A stretch of DNA of 64,000 nucleotides from Prochlorococcus sp. AG-409-G20. Its GTDB lineage: Bacteria > Cyanobacteriota > Cyanobacteriia > PCC-6307 > Cyanobiaceae. Both the position numbers and the translations under genes were made by a program. This document shows, one piece after another, positions 45,168 to 51,639 of this stretch. The number at the start of each line of letters is the position of its first letter. Position 1 is the first letter of the stretch. Where the stretch lies: contig QCJW01000004.1 of NCBI GenBank assembly GCA_003215775.1, positions 1-64,000 on the forward strand. The letters run 5' to 3'. The notes under the pieces were generated by a model. That model saw nothing but the letters and a program-made list of their open reading frames with translations. It did no database searches and was not told the DNA's origin.

Positions 45168-45344
45168 TCATTGATAATTGTCAAAAATCCTTTGCTGTGT
45201 CGCAATGCCTAGTAGATCTTCTTTAGTCATTTGGTTGAAATAATTCTGGATACATATTCGAGAGTTCAGTCCTTTATATATCCAAGAAGTATCTTTTTGT
45301 AAAAGGCTTTTGGAAAGTTCAATCACAATTTCTTCTTTAGTCAT
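45168..45344 (-). CDS. 58-aa protein translationally coupled to the DUF1651 gene
   Basis: A 58-residue soluble protein, MTKEEIVIELSKSLLQKDTS onward, with ILV-rich helices, a WIYKGLNSRICIQNYF middle and a Gln/Ile-rich end. Its ATG overlaps the stop of the upstream DUF1651 gene in an ATGA arrangement (4 nt), so the two genes are co-translated. This coupling is the strongest argument that it is a real gene. Not seen in a family I know. Confidence 0.6.
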   Translation of the reverse strand: MTKEEIVIELSKSLLQKDTSWIYKGLNSRICIQNYFNQMTKEDLLGIATQQRIFDNYQ

Positions 45345-45655
45345 GCTGCTGCCTCCTCTGTGTAGTCAAGTTCATTTATGGCATTCAATTTGTGATTGAG
45401 CTTTCCCCATCCATCCATAAGCATCTGCCCGCACAATTCAAGTGCGTCATCTAAAGGCAACTTGTGTCTGCTTTCTAATTCCAAGGGGGTTCCATTTTGT
45501 TGGATACTCCATTTGTCTACAAAAACCAAAGAGTTCTTTATTCGGGATTCTTGGTCGCTATGGAAGTGATAGCAATATTTTTCAGTTTGGCTGACCAACC
45601 ATCCACTCAGCTTTTGACTAGATTCGGTTTTCACGGCTTGAATGCAAGTACGCAT
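45341..45655 (-). CDS. DUF1651 domain protein
   Basis: A 104-residue protein in which I recognise the DUF1651 pattern, a family confined as far as I know to Prochlorococcus and marine Synechococcus: GWLVSQTEKYCYHFHSDQES, then SLVFVDKWSIQQNGTPLELESR and a helical LPLDDALELCGQMLMDGWGKL. Function unknown; the family often occurs in multiple copies in variable regions. The start is the first Met at 45655. Co-translated with the 58-aa gene downstream (ATGA). Confidence 0.75.
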   Translation of the reverse strand: MRTCIQAVKTESSQKLSGWLVSQTEKYCYHFHSDQESRIKNSLVFVDKWSIQQNGTPLELESRHKLPLDDALELCGQMLMDGWGKLNHKLNAINELDYTEEAAA

Positions 45656-45775
45656 GTACTAGCTACTTATCGTCTGTCTGTCAATAACGATTGAGTCTTA
45701 ACAAAGTTCTTGCTGTTCAGTTAAGAAATAGATAAGAATGGCACATCTTCGTTTTTGTAAGTAAGGGAAGTTTTT

Positions 45776-47068
45776 ATGAATCAAATTAATTGCCCTGAAT
45801 GTGGAAAGGTTTTTAAGATAGATGAGAGTGGTTATGCAAATATTGTCAAGCAAATAAAAGATGATGAATTTGAGAGTGAATTGAGTAAAAGACTGGATTT
45901 GGCTGAGCGAGATAAGATTAAATCAATTGAGATTGCTAAAAGAACTTTAAAAATGGAGATGCTTGAGTCTATTGCATTAAAAGATAAAAAATTGCAGAAC
46001 TTGCAAGCAAAACTAGAAGTAGCTGATGTTGAAAAGAATTTAGCAATAAATAAGGCAAAAGTTCTAGTCGAAAAAGAGCGTGACACACTCGCTTTTAACT
46101 TTGACAAGTTTAAAGCAAATACAGAAGCTGCTAAAAAACTTGCAATTAATGAAGCAGTTAGACAGTCCCAGAAAGAGCGAGACGAGATAAGAGCTAGCTT
46201 AGATAAGGCATTGTTAATGCAGCAGCTTTCTGAGAAAACTTTGAAAGAGAAATATGAATTTCAACTTAAAGACCGTGACCATGCTATAGAAAGACTTAGA
46301 GATATGAAATTAAGACTTTCTACTAAGATGATTGGTGAATCTCTTGAAAAGCATTGTGAGAATGAGTTCAATAAGATGCGGGCAACAGCTTTTCCTAAAG
46401 CTTATTTTGAGAAAGATAATGATGTTTCTAATGGAAGTAAGGGTGACTATATTTTCAAGGAAAATGATTCGTCTGGGACAGAGATAGTTTCAATAATGTT
46501 TGAGATGAAAAACGAAAATGATGCTACAGCTACCAAGAAGAAGAATGAAGACTTCTTCAAAGAACTTGATAAGGACCGTTTACAAAAAGGTTGTGAATAT
46601 GCCATCTTAATCTCCCTATTGGAGCTAGACAATGATTTATATAATTCAGGAATTGTAGATGTATCACATCGTTTCCCTAAAATGTTCGTTGTCAGGCCCC
46701 AATGTTTCTTATCAATAATAACACTCTTGAGAAATGCAGCAATGAAATCTCTTGAATACAAATCTGAATTAGAATTAGTGAAATCACAGAATATAGATAT
46801 TACTGATTTTGAAAAGAACCTTGAGTTATTTAAGACTGCATTTGATAAGAATTATTCTTTAGCCTCAAGAAGATTTGAATTGGCGATACAAGAGATTGAC
46901 AAGTCGATAGATCATTTGCAGAAAACAAAAGAAGCTTTAATTGGCGCAGATCGTAATCTTAGACTGGCTAATGATAAGGCTCAGGATGTTTCCGTTAAAA
47001 AGTTAACTAGATATAACCCTACAATGGCTGCGAAGTTCAAGGATTTGAAGGAAGATAAAGCTGCCTAG
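45776..47068 (+). CDS. DUF2130 family protein with long coiled coil
   Basis: A 430-residue protein. An N-terminal zinc-ribbon half motif ([10 protein letters not shown], residues 6-15) is followed by about 160 residues of predicted coiled coil (rich in Lys, Glu, Ala; e.g. [18 protein letters not shown]), and a C-terminal domain of about 190 residues with [30 protein letters not shown] and [14 protein letters not shown], which is the DUF2130 pattern and may be a restriction-like (PD-(D/E)XK) fold. Function unproven; the family is patchily spread in bacteria and often travels horizontally. The acid residues in the EMKNE motif fit a metal site. Confidence 0.8.
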   Translation: MNQINCPECGKVFKIDESGYANIVKQIKDDEFESELSKRLDLAERDKIKSIEIAKRTLKMEMLESIALKDKKLQNLQAKLEVADVEKNLAINKAKVLVEKERDTLAFNFDKFKANTEAAKKLAINEAVRQSQKERDEIRASLDKALLMQQLSEKTLKEKYEFQLKDRDHAIERLRDMKLRLSTKMIGESLEKHCENEFNKMRATAFPKAYFEKDNDVSNGSKGDYIFKENDSSGTEIVSIMFEMKNENDATATKKKNEDFFKELDKDRLQKGCEYAILISLLELDNDLYNSGIVDVSHRFPKMFVVRPQCFLSIITLLRNAAMKSLEYKSELELVKSQNIDITDFEKNLELFKTAFDKNYSLASRRFELAIQEIDKSIDHLQKTKEALIGADRNLRLANDKAQDVSVKKLTRYNPTMAAKFKDLKEDKAA

Positions 47069-47163
47069 ATTAAACTTTTATATTCTTATTATTAGATCAA
47101 GCTATTAGAACATAATAGTTTACGAAATATTAGGTTTCTTAGATACTGTATCTTTTTCCAGGG

Positions 47164-47850
47164 CTAGCATAAAGCATAGGCCCAATTGACATAGCCATCG
47201 ATTTCTCCAAGCTGTCTTTGTAATCTTTTGCTATTTACTTTAATGATAATGCCATTAGTCGGATAGCTTTTGAAGAGTTTTCCTTCAGACCATAGATCTT
47301 TATATAGGTCCACCTCGTTAACATTTAATCTTGTATATTCATTTTCTGGAATTTCAAAAAGTAATTTCTTTAACTCTGTTAGTTCAGATAGATGGTTTAG
47401 AGTACTATTAATTATTTGAAAACAGCAAAGTTTTAATTGCGGTAGGTGTATTGTTTTATTTTTTAGGTAGTTTGATATAAAGTTTTTACAGGTTTCGGGA
47501 TTCAAATTATTGGAATAAAGTTGACCTCTGATCATAATATCTTTTTTTATAGGAATTGATAAAGGAATTATATTTGTAGATTTTAAAATCTCAATACTAA
47601 TAGAATATGATCGGTGAAATGCTTTTCTAAGAGAACCTTCTTGATAGACTAAAACTATTGATTCACCGATTATCTTTGGTTCAACTATTAATCTTGTATT
47701 GCCGAGTAAGTTTTCTTCAATCCATTTCTTATAGTAATCATTTGTATCAAATATTTCATTCTTTACTCTAATTCTAAACTCCTTTTTCGCATTCTCAATA
47801 CTAAGAGTGTGTAGGTTGTTTACTAGATGAATGTATTTATTATTCATCAC
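47164..47850 (-). CDS. Stand-alone, degenerate NAD-dependent DNA ligase (LigA) adenylation-domain homolog
   Basis: A 228-residue protein that matches only the nucleotidyltransferase domain of LigA. The adenylation motif KxDG appears as VEPKIIG (K59-I-I-G62), so the nucleophilic Lys is kept but the Asp is lost. RGDG is degenerate (HRSYS), RGEV is IMIRGQLY (Glu to Gln110), and DGVVIKV is TNGIIIKVNS with the Lys at 204 kept. The C-terminus ends WAYALC, just before the last lysine motif (AYKFP in ligases). No OB-fold, zinc finger, HhH or BRCT part follows. The Ia NMN-binding region may be present in residues 1-45. A functional ligase is unlikely; altered nucleotide binding or regulation is possible. 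AT-rich, not a normal core gene. Confidence 0.7.
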   Translation of the reverse strand: MMNNKYIHLVNNLHTLSIENAKKEFRIRVKNEIFDTNDYYKKWIEENLLGNTRLIVEPKIIGESIVLVYQEGSLRKAFHRSYSISIEILKSTNIIPLSIPIKKDIMIRGQLYSNNLNPETCKNFISNYLKNKTIHLPQLKLCCFQIINSTLNHLSELTELKKLLFEIPENEYTRLNVNEVDLYKDLWSEGKLFKSYPTNGIIIKVNSKRLQRQLGEIDGYVNWAYALC

Positions 47851-47992
47851 CTTCTCCTTTGTTAATCATTTACTTTAAGGATGAATATTATTCGGATATC
47901 TTTTTTCCTTTTTCTTACAATTTTTGATGAGTAAAATTTACTGATTTTATAGTTATGTCAATTATATCTTGCCAAATCTAATTTAAGGAATT

Positions 47993-48172
47993 CTATAGTG
48001 GTTTTCCTGTAATAAAAGTATGAAATGTCGGATGTAACCAATACATGCCGACAAATAACATTAATCCAAAATTTATCGCTAGAAGAGTGAAGCTAGATAT
48101 TACAAATTGCAAATTATGATCTTTATTTTTCGGAGATTCATCAGAAGTCTGATTAATCAGTTGTTTTTTCAT
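47993..48172 (-). CDS. Small membrane protein, unknown function
   Basis: A 59-residue protein: polar N-terminus (MKKQLINQTSDESPKNKDHN), one span (LQFVISSFTLLAINFGLMLF) and an end with GMYWLHPTFHTFITGKPL. The aromatic HPTFHTF motif after the span looks selected. Not a HLI protein. It is 267 bp downstream of the hli array on the same strand, with a perfect hairpin in between (48287-48322). Confidence 0.5.
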   Translation of the reverse strand: MKKQLINQTSDESPKNKDHNLQFVISSFTLLAINFGLMLFVGMYWLHPTFHTFITGKPL

Positions 48173-48286
48173 AAATACGAAATACTAAAAGTTGGTTAAA
48201 TTCTTTAGCAATCAACTAATTTACTAAGTTCCTGTTAAAAGCTTGTAAAAACTTCTTAAAATCAGTTTGTTTAATAGTTATCCAGA

Positions 48287-48322
48287 CTATTTCTTCTAGA
48301 ATGCTTGCTCTAGAAGAAATAG
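48287..48322. repeat. Perfect 14-bp inverted repeat (hairpin)
   Basis: Arms CTATTTCTTCTAGA (48287-48300) and TCTAGAAGAAATAG (48309-48322) are perfectly complementary, separated by the 8-nt loop ATGCTTGC. No T-run follows on either strand. It is downstream of the hli array (minus strand) and upstream of the 59-aa gene, so it may be a Rho-type or processing element, or a 5' leader hairpin. Confidence 0.7.
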
Positions 48323-48439
48323 TGGCTAGATATAAACATTGTGATTGTATAGACAGGTTTCAATTGGTTAGTAATTGGCTCTTTTGTAGAAGCCTTTTAC
48401 AAATTGCTTTAACGGCTTAAAGGGGTTTAGTTCCATATT

Positions 48440-48547
48440 TTAGAAAATCCCTGGAATAATCTGTCCAGTAAATGCATATGTGCTAAGAGCAGCAAATATG
48501 CCAATCATGGCCCAACGACCATTGAGAAGTTCAGCTTTTTCGTTCAT
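48440..48547 (-). CDS. hli: High-light-inducible protein (HLIP), 35 aa
   Basis: A very short HLI protein: MNEKAELLNGRWAMIGIFAALSTY start, with the chlorophyll-binding motif AELLNGRWAMIG (E5...N9-G-R11) and a TGQIIPGIF end, a full single-helix HLIP core. HLIPs bind chlorophyll and carotenoid at photosystem II assembly sites and dissipate energy under light or nutrient stress. It is the last of a four-gene array, all on the minus strand, 54 bp downstream of the 51-aa member. Confidence 0.9.
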   Translation of the reverse strand: MNEKAELLNGRWAMIGIFAALSTYAFTGQIIPGIF

Positions 48548-48601
48548 GATTTTAGGATAAGTTTGCTTTTAGAATTAGATGTGAGTGAGCTTAATGCAAT
48601 T

Positions 48602-48757
48602 TTAGGTAATGCCGGGAGAGATAATATCTGCTGTTAAGTATGCACCAAATGCAAAAACGAAACCTACCATTGCAGCTCTACCAATTAGTACATCAAATGG
48701 AACATTTAAAGAACTATTTGATGTCTTAGTTGCCTTTCTTTGGAATGTTTTCTTCAT
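48602..48757 (-). CDS. hli: High-light-inducible protein, divergent 51-aa member
   Basis: A 51-residue HLI-like protein. The core helix is LIGRAAMVGFVFAFGAYLTAD, ending in IISPGIT. The Asn of the chlorophyll-binding motif is replaced (DVLIGRAAM), while the Glu/Asp and Arg positions keep charge or Arg. The N-terminus (MKKTFQRKATKTSNSSLN) is long and basic. The start is at 48757, where its ATG shares a base with the TAA stop of the next hli gene upstream (TAATG), so they are translationally coupled. An in-frame extension upstream to 48832 is spurious because it overlaps that gene. Confidence 0.85.
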   Translation of the reverse strand: MKKTFQRKATKTSNSSLNVPFDVLIGRAAMVGFVFAFGAYLTADIISPGIT

Positions 48758-48963
48758 TAAAAGATCCCTGGAACTATTTGCCCTGTTGTCGCATAGGCAC
48801 CTAGAGCGGCTATGAATCCGATCATGGCCCAACGTCCATTTGCCTTCTCGGCTTCAACTGCATGAGAGGTGTAGTTCTCTACTACCTGAGGTGCAGCTTC
48901 TGTGGCGAACATGTTCTGACGTCCACCTGTTTCTGTAGTTATGAATGAAGATGATTGTGTCAT
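48757..48963 (-). CDS. hli: High-light-inducible protein, 68 aa
   Basis: A 68-residue HLIP with a polar N-terminal extension (TQSSSFITTETGGRQNMF), then AVEAEKANGRWAMIGFIAAL containing the full ExxNGRxAM chlorophyll motif, and TTGQIVPGIF at the end. The stop is coupled to the next gene's start (shared A). The long N-terminus may place it differently within photosystem or chlorophyll-synthesis complexes, as known for different HLIP classes. Starts 12 bp after the 47-aa member. Confidence 0.92.
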   Translation of the reverse strand: MTQSSSFITTETGGRQNMFATEAAPQVVENYTSHAVEAEKANGRWAMIGFIAALGAYATTGQIVPGIF

Positions 48964-48975
48964 GATTAAAAGAAC

Positions 48976-49119
48976 TTAGATAACGCCGGGAATAATTTGG
49001 CCAGTGGTTAAGTAAGCACCTATTGCAGCGAAAAATCCCAACATTGCTGCCCAGCCATTGACGCGTTCGGCTAGAACCTTCTGAGGCTCGACTGTTGGTG
49101 TCTTAGATTCCTGTTTCAT
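48976..49119 (-). CDS. hli: High-light-inducible protein, 47 aa, first gene of the array
   Basis: A 47-residue HLIP: MKQESKTPTVEPQKVLAERV then NGWAAMLGFFAAIGAYLTTG, ending QIIPGVI. The chlorophyll motif reads ERVNGWAAM, where the usual Arg is Trp, a difference worth noting. It is the promoter-proximal gene of the array; upstream lie a short terminator-like hairpin (49150-49168), a 13-bp hairpin (49235-49264) and a candidate non-coding RNA (49441-49599). Confidence 0.9.
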   Translation of the reverse strand: MKQESKTPTVEPQKVLAERVNGWAAMLGFFAAIGAYLTTGQIIPGVI

Positions 49120-49149
49120 TTAATTAGGCTTTTTGGATTCAAAGGGAAA

Positions 49150-49168
49150 AGGCCACGTGTCTTGGCCT
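49150..49168 (-). promoter_or_regulatory. Leader hairpin with short T-run before the hli array (possible attenuator)
   Basis: Arms AGGCCA (49150-49155) and TGGCCT (49163-49168) with a 7-nt loop. Reading the minus strand toward the hli genes, the hairpin is followed by TTTTCCC, 31 nt upstream of the first hli start. That resembles a weak intrinsic terminator or attenuator in the leader, though T-run quality is poor. Confidence 0.35.
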
Positions 49169-49234
49169 GTAAAGAACTGTAACACATAATATTACGAAGT
49201 GTGTAGGTCCTTGTTTGGATCAGAGGGTAGATAC

Positions 49235-49264
49235 TTATCAAGTATTCCCCAGAATACTTGATAA
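49235..49264. repeat. Perfect 13-bp inverted repeat upstream of the hli array
   Basis: Arms TTATCAAGTATTC (49235-49247) and GAATACTTGATAA (49252-49264) are fully complementary around the 4-nt loop CCCA. This lies 116 bp upstream of the first hli gene. No T-run is adjacent, so it is more likely an operator, RNA-processing element or leader structure than a terminator. Confidence 0.6.
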
Positions 49265-49440
49265 CACAGACATTCTGTATGTTGATTTGAGTTGATATAA
49301 ATTTTTATACTTGTACTATATGTATATTAGCCAGTGCTATAGCGCGTATATAGTTATTCATCGATATGAAGACTTCCTGTTATTGTTGATATAAAAGAAT
49401 ATGATGTGTTTATTGATTGTATTGTTTATATCTTTAATAT

Positions 49441-49599
49441 AGCCCGGATTGCTTTCTTGTATGTTAGTTCGCGTTTGGTTTCTTGGCACTAAACCAGTAT
49501 GTCAATGTATAGGAAGTTCTAAATATGCTTTGAGGTATAACCTCTTGTTAACTTCATCTATATTGACTTCTTTACAGATTAAGACCCGGGCTTTTATTT
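49441..49599 (+). ncRNA. Candidate structured non-coding RNA, uncharacterised
   Basis: About 150 nt of the 629-bp gap between the hli array and the 49749 gene folds into one nested structure. The closing stem is AGCCCGG (49441-49447) with CCGGGCT (49586-49592), then TTTATTTG. Inside are: hairpin TGGTTT (49476-49481) with AAACCA (49491-49496); long arm GTCAATGTATAG (49501-49512) with CTATATTGAC (49558-49567); extension GAAGTT (49513-49518) with AACTTC (49550-49555); and apical GAGGT (49532-49536) with ACCTC (49540-49544). TTTAATAT just before the 5' stem may be part of a promoter. The overall layout (closing stem, long helix with side hairpin) resembles a regulatory RNA, maybe 6S-like, but I do not recognise the family. 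Confidence 0.55.
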
Positions 49600-49748
49600 G
49601 CTATGTAGGATTCTGTTGAACTCTTGTGTCAGTCTAGAGTCTGCAAGTTGTATTTAGATCTAGGGATTACACTTCTAGGATAATCACCAGTATTGTTGAT
49701 GACTTTGCCTTAGGTAAGAAGTATGCTTTTAATCAATCAGAGGCTCTT

Positions 49749-50018
49749 ATGCATTTCTTTTTAGCAGTATATTTTTGTGTTGCTTTTATTCTATTAGCTT
49801 CAAATGGTACAGCTATGTCAGAATCTATCAATATAGACGATCTATTAATTCCTGAGGTTAAAACTTCAACTTCAAATATTGGTAAATTGAATAATACTTT
49901 ATTTGATAAGGATAATCAGGAAATAGATATAGATGAAATCCTTGGACCTCCAGATAATTTCCCATTCCTTCCTGATAACCATAGAGATGCAGGTACGGGA
50001 AAGTTCAATAGCTACTGA
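49749..50018 (+). CDS. Small exported or membrane-anchored protein, unknown function
   Basis: An 89-residue protein with a hydrophobic N-terminus (FFLAVYFCVAFILLASNGTA, about 3-22) that is either a signal peptide (possible cleavage after AMS or TAMS) or an anchor, followed by an acidic, low-complexity tail (ESINIDDLLIPEVKTS, then DIDEILGPPDNFPFLPDNHR). The Pro/Asp-rich tail ends GTGKFNSY. I do not recognise a family. It follows the candidate non-coding RNA by 150 bp. Confidence 0.55.
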   Translation: MHFFLAVYFCVAFILLASNGTAMSESINIDDLLIPEVKTSTSNIGKLNNTLFDKDNQEIDIDEILGPPDNFPFLPDNHRDAGTGKFNSY

Positions 50019-50111
50019 AATTTATTTTATATTTGTTTAGGCTTGCTATATTGCAATAAACTTTCTAACTAGACTCTTGAAATTCCTTTATCTACCTTTT
50101 TGACTCTCTGC

Positions 50112-50402
50112 CTAAAAACGAAAACAAGCATCTCCAACAACCCTTAGCTTTTCGATTGGATCAAGCTTTTCTGCTTTTAATAATGTTCTAGGAGTAATAG
50201 CAGATGTCAGTTTTAACTTTCTTTGTATATCTTCAAGAATTGATTTTGTATCGTTAGGTTCTTTGTTCAAGTTGAATATTATGTCCTTTGCGCATTCCCA
50301 ACCTTTGCTAGTTGCTATTCCTGGCCATGCAAGCCATAATCCGCAAAATATGCCAACTGAAATAAACAATGATGCCTTAATCATAAACGTTTTAGAATTC
50401 AA
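50112..50402 (-). CDS. Small protein with signal peptide, unknown function
   Basis: A 96-residue protein. The N-terminal segment (FMIKASLFISVGIFCGLWLA, about 6-25) is a signal peptide or anchor. The rest has two Cys (WECAKDII and GDACFRF at the end) that could form a disulphide in the lumen or periplasm, and a helix-rich middle with ILEDIQRKLKLTSAI. Not recognised as a named family. It faces the 49749 gene with convergent stops 93 bp apart. Confidence 0.55.
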   Translation of the reverse strand: MNSKTFMIKASLFISVGIFCGLWLAWPGIATSKGWECAKDIIFNLNKEPNDTKSILEDIQRKLKLTSAITPRTLLKAEKLDPIEKLRVVGDACFRF

Positions 50403-50547
50403 GGTAATTATACGTAAATATGAGTGATTATCTATCTGATTTAAAATCCAGATTTTTATATTGTTAATCTCGTTGATGTGACTTCTTCTTGGTTTTTACA
50501 GGTTCAATTTTGTACGTTCTATTATTTAGATTGATTTATATTGCTCT

Positions 50548-50721
50548 TTATTGATTATAGTAACTTATTACATCGTATATTAAATATATAACAAATGCAA
50601 TTCCTAAGTAAATACCAAGTCTGGGATATCTTGCTAATATATTTAGGTTGTCTGATGTCGTTTCTTTTTTAGTGGTCTTTGGGGCTAGTCCAGCTTCTTT
50701 CCTTCTTTTGGCTTCTCCCAT
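50548..50721 (-). CDS. DUF2839-like small protein
   Basis: A 57-residue protein. The MGEAKRRKEAGLAPKTT start is the recognisable hallmark of cyanobacterial DUF2839 proteins, which begin MGEAKRR. After a polar linker there is a single membrane span (YPRLGIYLGIAFVIYLIYDV, about 32-51). Function unknown. Not called by routine ORF length limits. It lies 67 bp upstream of the convergent... same-strand rlmH gene (50789-51226). Confidence 0.7.
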   Translation of the reverse strand: MGEAKRRKEAGLAPKTTKKETTSDNLNILARYPRLGIYLGIAFVIYLIYDVISYYNQ

Positions 50722-50788
50722 TCGACTATTGCATCTTTTTCTATTATGAACCTTTAATTTGATTTGCCGTTAAATTCCTTAATTATTT

Positions 50789-51226
50789 CTAATTTCTATG
50801 ATATGGAGTGTTTTGTAATATAGTATGAGCTCTATATATTTGCTCTATAAGTAATAAACGAGCTATTTCATGAGGAAATGTTAGTACAGATAAGCTTACT
50901 TTAAGATCGGCTGAGTTTCTGATTTCCGAGCAGAGTCCTTCCGATCCACCGATTATGAAAACTATTCGTTTGGAATTCAATTTTTGCAAATGATCTGCAA
51001 ATTGATGTGAGGTTAGTGTTTCCCCTTCTTCGCTAAGGGCGATAGTGACTTCATCTTTTTTGATCGCATTTTTAATTGCTTTCCCTTCACTTGTAGGAGA
51101 GCTGGAACGTAATTCGTAAATTTCTAATCCTGGTAATCTTTTGAGATACATCTTTATACCATTTAGGATCCAAGTCTTACGTACTTTTCCTACAGCTAGT
51201 ATCCTAATTCTTGAAGTATTTAACAT
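50789..51226 (-). CDS. rlmH: 23S rRNA pseudouridine(1915) N3-methyltransferase RlmH
   Basis: A 145-residue SPOUT-class methyltransferase. The motif region IIGGSEGLCSEIRNSADL and the C-terminal LLIEQIYRAHTILQNTPYHRN, with the conserved terminal Tyr-His-Arg, identify RlmH, which methylates pseudouridine 1915 of the 23S rRNA at the subunit bridge. N-terminus RILAVGKVRKTWI is typical. Followed downstream on the same strand by the DUF2839-like gene; preceded by two small cyanobacterial genes. Confidence 0.95.
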   Translation of the reverse strand: MLNTSRIRILAVGKVRKTWILNGIKMYLKRLPGLEIYELRSSSPTSEGKAIKNAIKKDEVTIALSEEGETLTSHQFADHLQKLNSKRIVFIIGGSEGLCSEIRNSADLKVSLSVLTFPHEIARLLLIEQIYRAHTILQNTPYHRN

Positions 51227-51243
51227 TCGTGGATTGTAGAGGT

Positions 51244-51639
51244 CTAGATATCTTCCTCAAGAAGTAAATTTTCAAATGCAATATATAGACTATAATTTTC
51301 ATCCTTAACACTTGTATTTGATATATTACTATTTTTAAAACTATTGGAACCAGACTCTGTAGCTATTGGACCTTTGTTTTGGTTAATGCTTTCCCTAGTG
51401 ATTTTCTTTTTTTCTACTTCTCTTAATCGATCAATCAAATGTTTTGGTATCTTCCCGTCTTTACTCGCTTTTACTAGCTCTTTAAAGAGAATACTGGGAT
51501 CTTGTTCTGTTTCTATTGGGTGCCTTTTACTTTCAATTTTATTCTTTAAATTACATTCCTTTTGTGGAGTTGTTATTGGTTGAGGTAGTTCTCTTCCTAA
51601 TTGCTTCAGTCTTTCAAGACTACGTGAATCAAAATTCAT
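51244..51639 (-). CDS. Conserved-looking cyanobacterial protein, unknown function
   Basis: A 131-residue charged protein. SLERLKQLGRELPQPITTPQ at the N-terminus and ILFKELVKASKDGKIPKHLIDRLREVE in the middle are helical (the latter spanning about 49-75). The Asn/Ser-rich stretch and acidic end (YIAFENLLLEEDI) look disordered. It has an ATGA 4-nt overlap with the upstream signal-peptide gene and lies 17 bp before rlmH, so these form one operon. I do not recognise the family. Confidence 0.6.
   Translation of the reverse strand: MNFDSRSLERLKQLGRELPQPITTPQKECNLKNKIESKRHPIETEQDPSILFKELVKASKDGKIPKHLIDRLREVEKKKITRESINQNKGPIATESGSNSFKNSNISNTSVKDENYSLYIAFENLLLEEDI

Noticed and set aside
48758-48832. 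Longer start for the 51-aa hli gene
   Set aside because: The extra residues lie in another frame of the upstream hli gene and are not HLIP-like; ATG at 48757 with a coupled TAATG junction fits.
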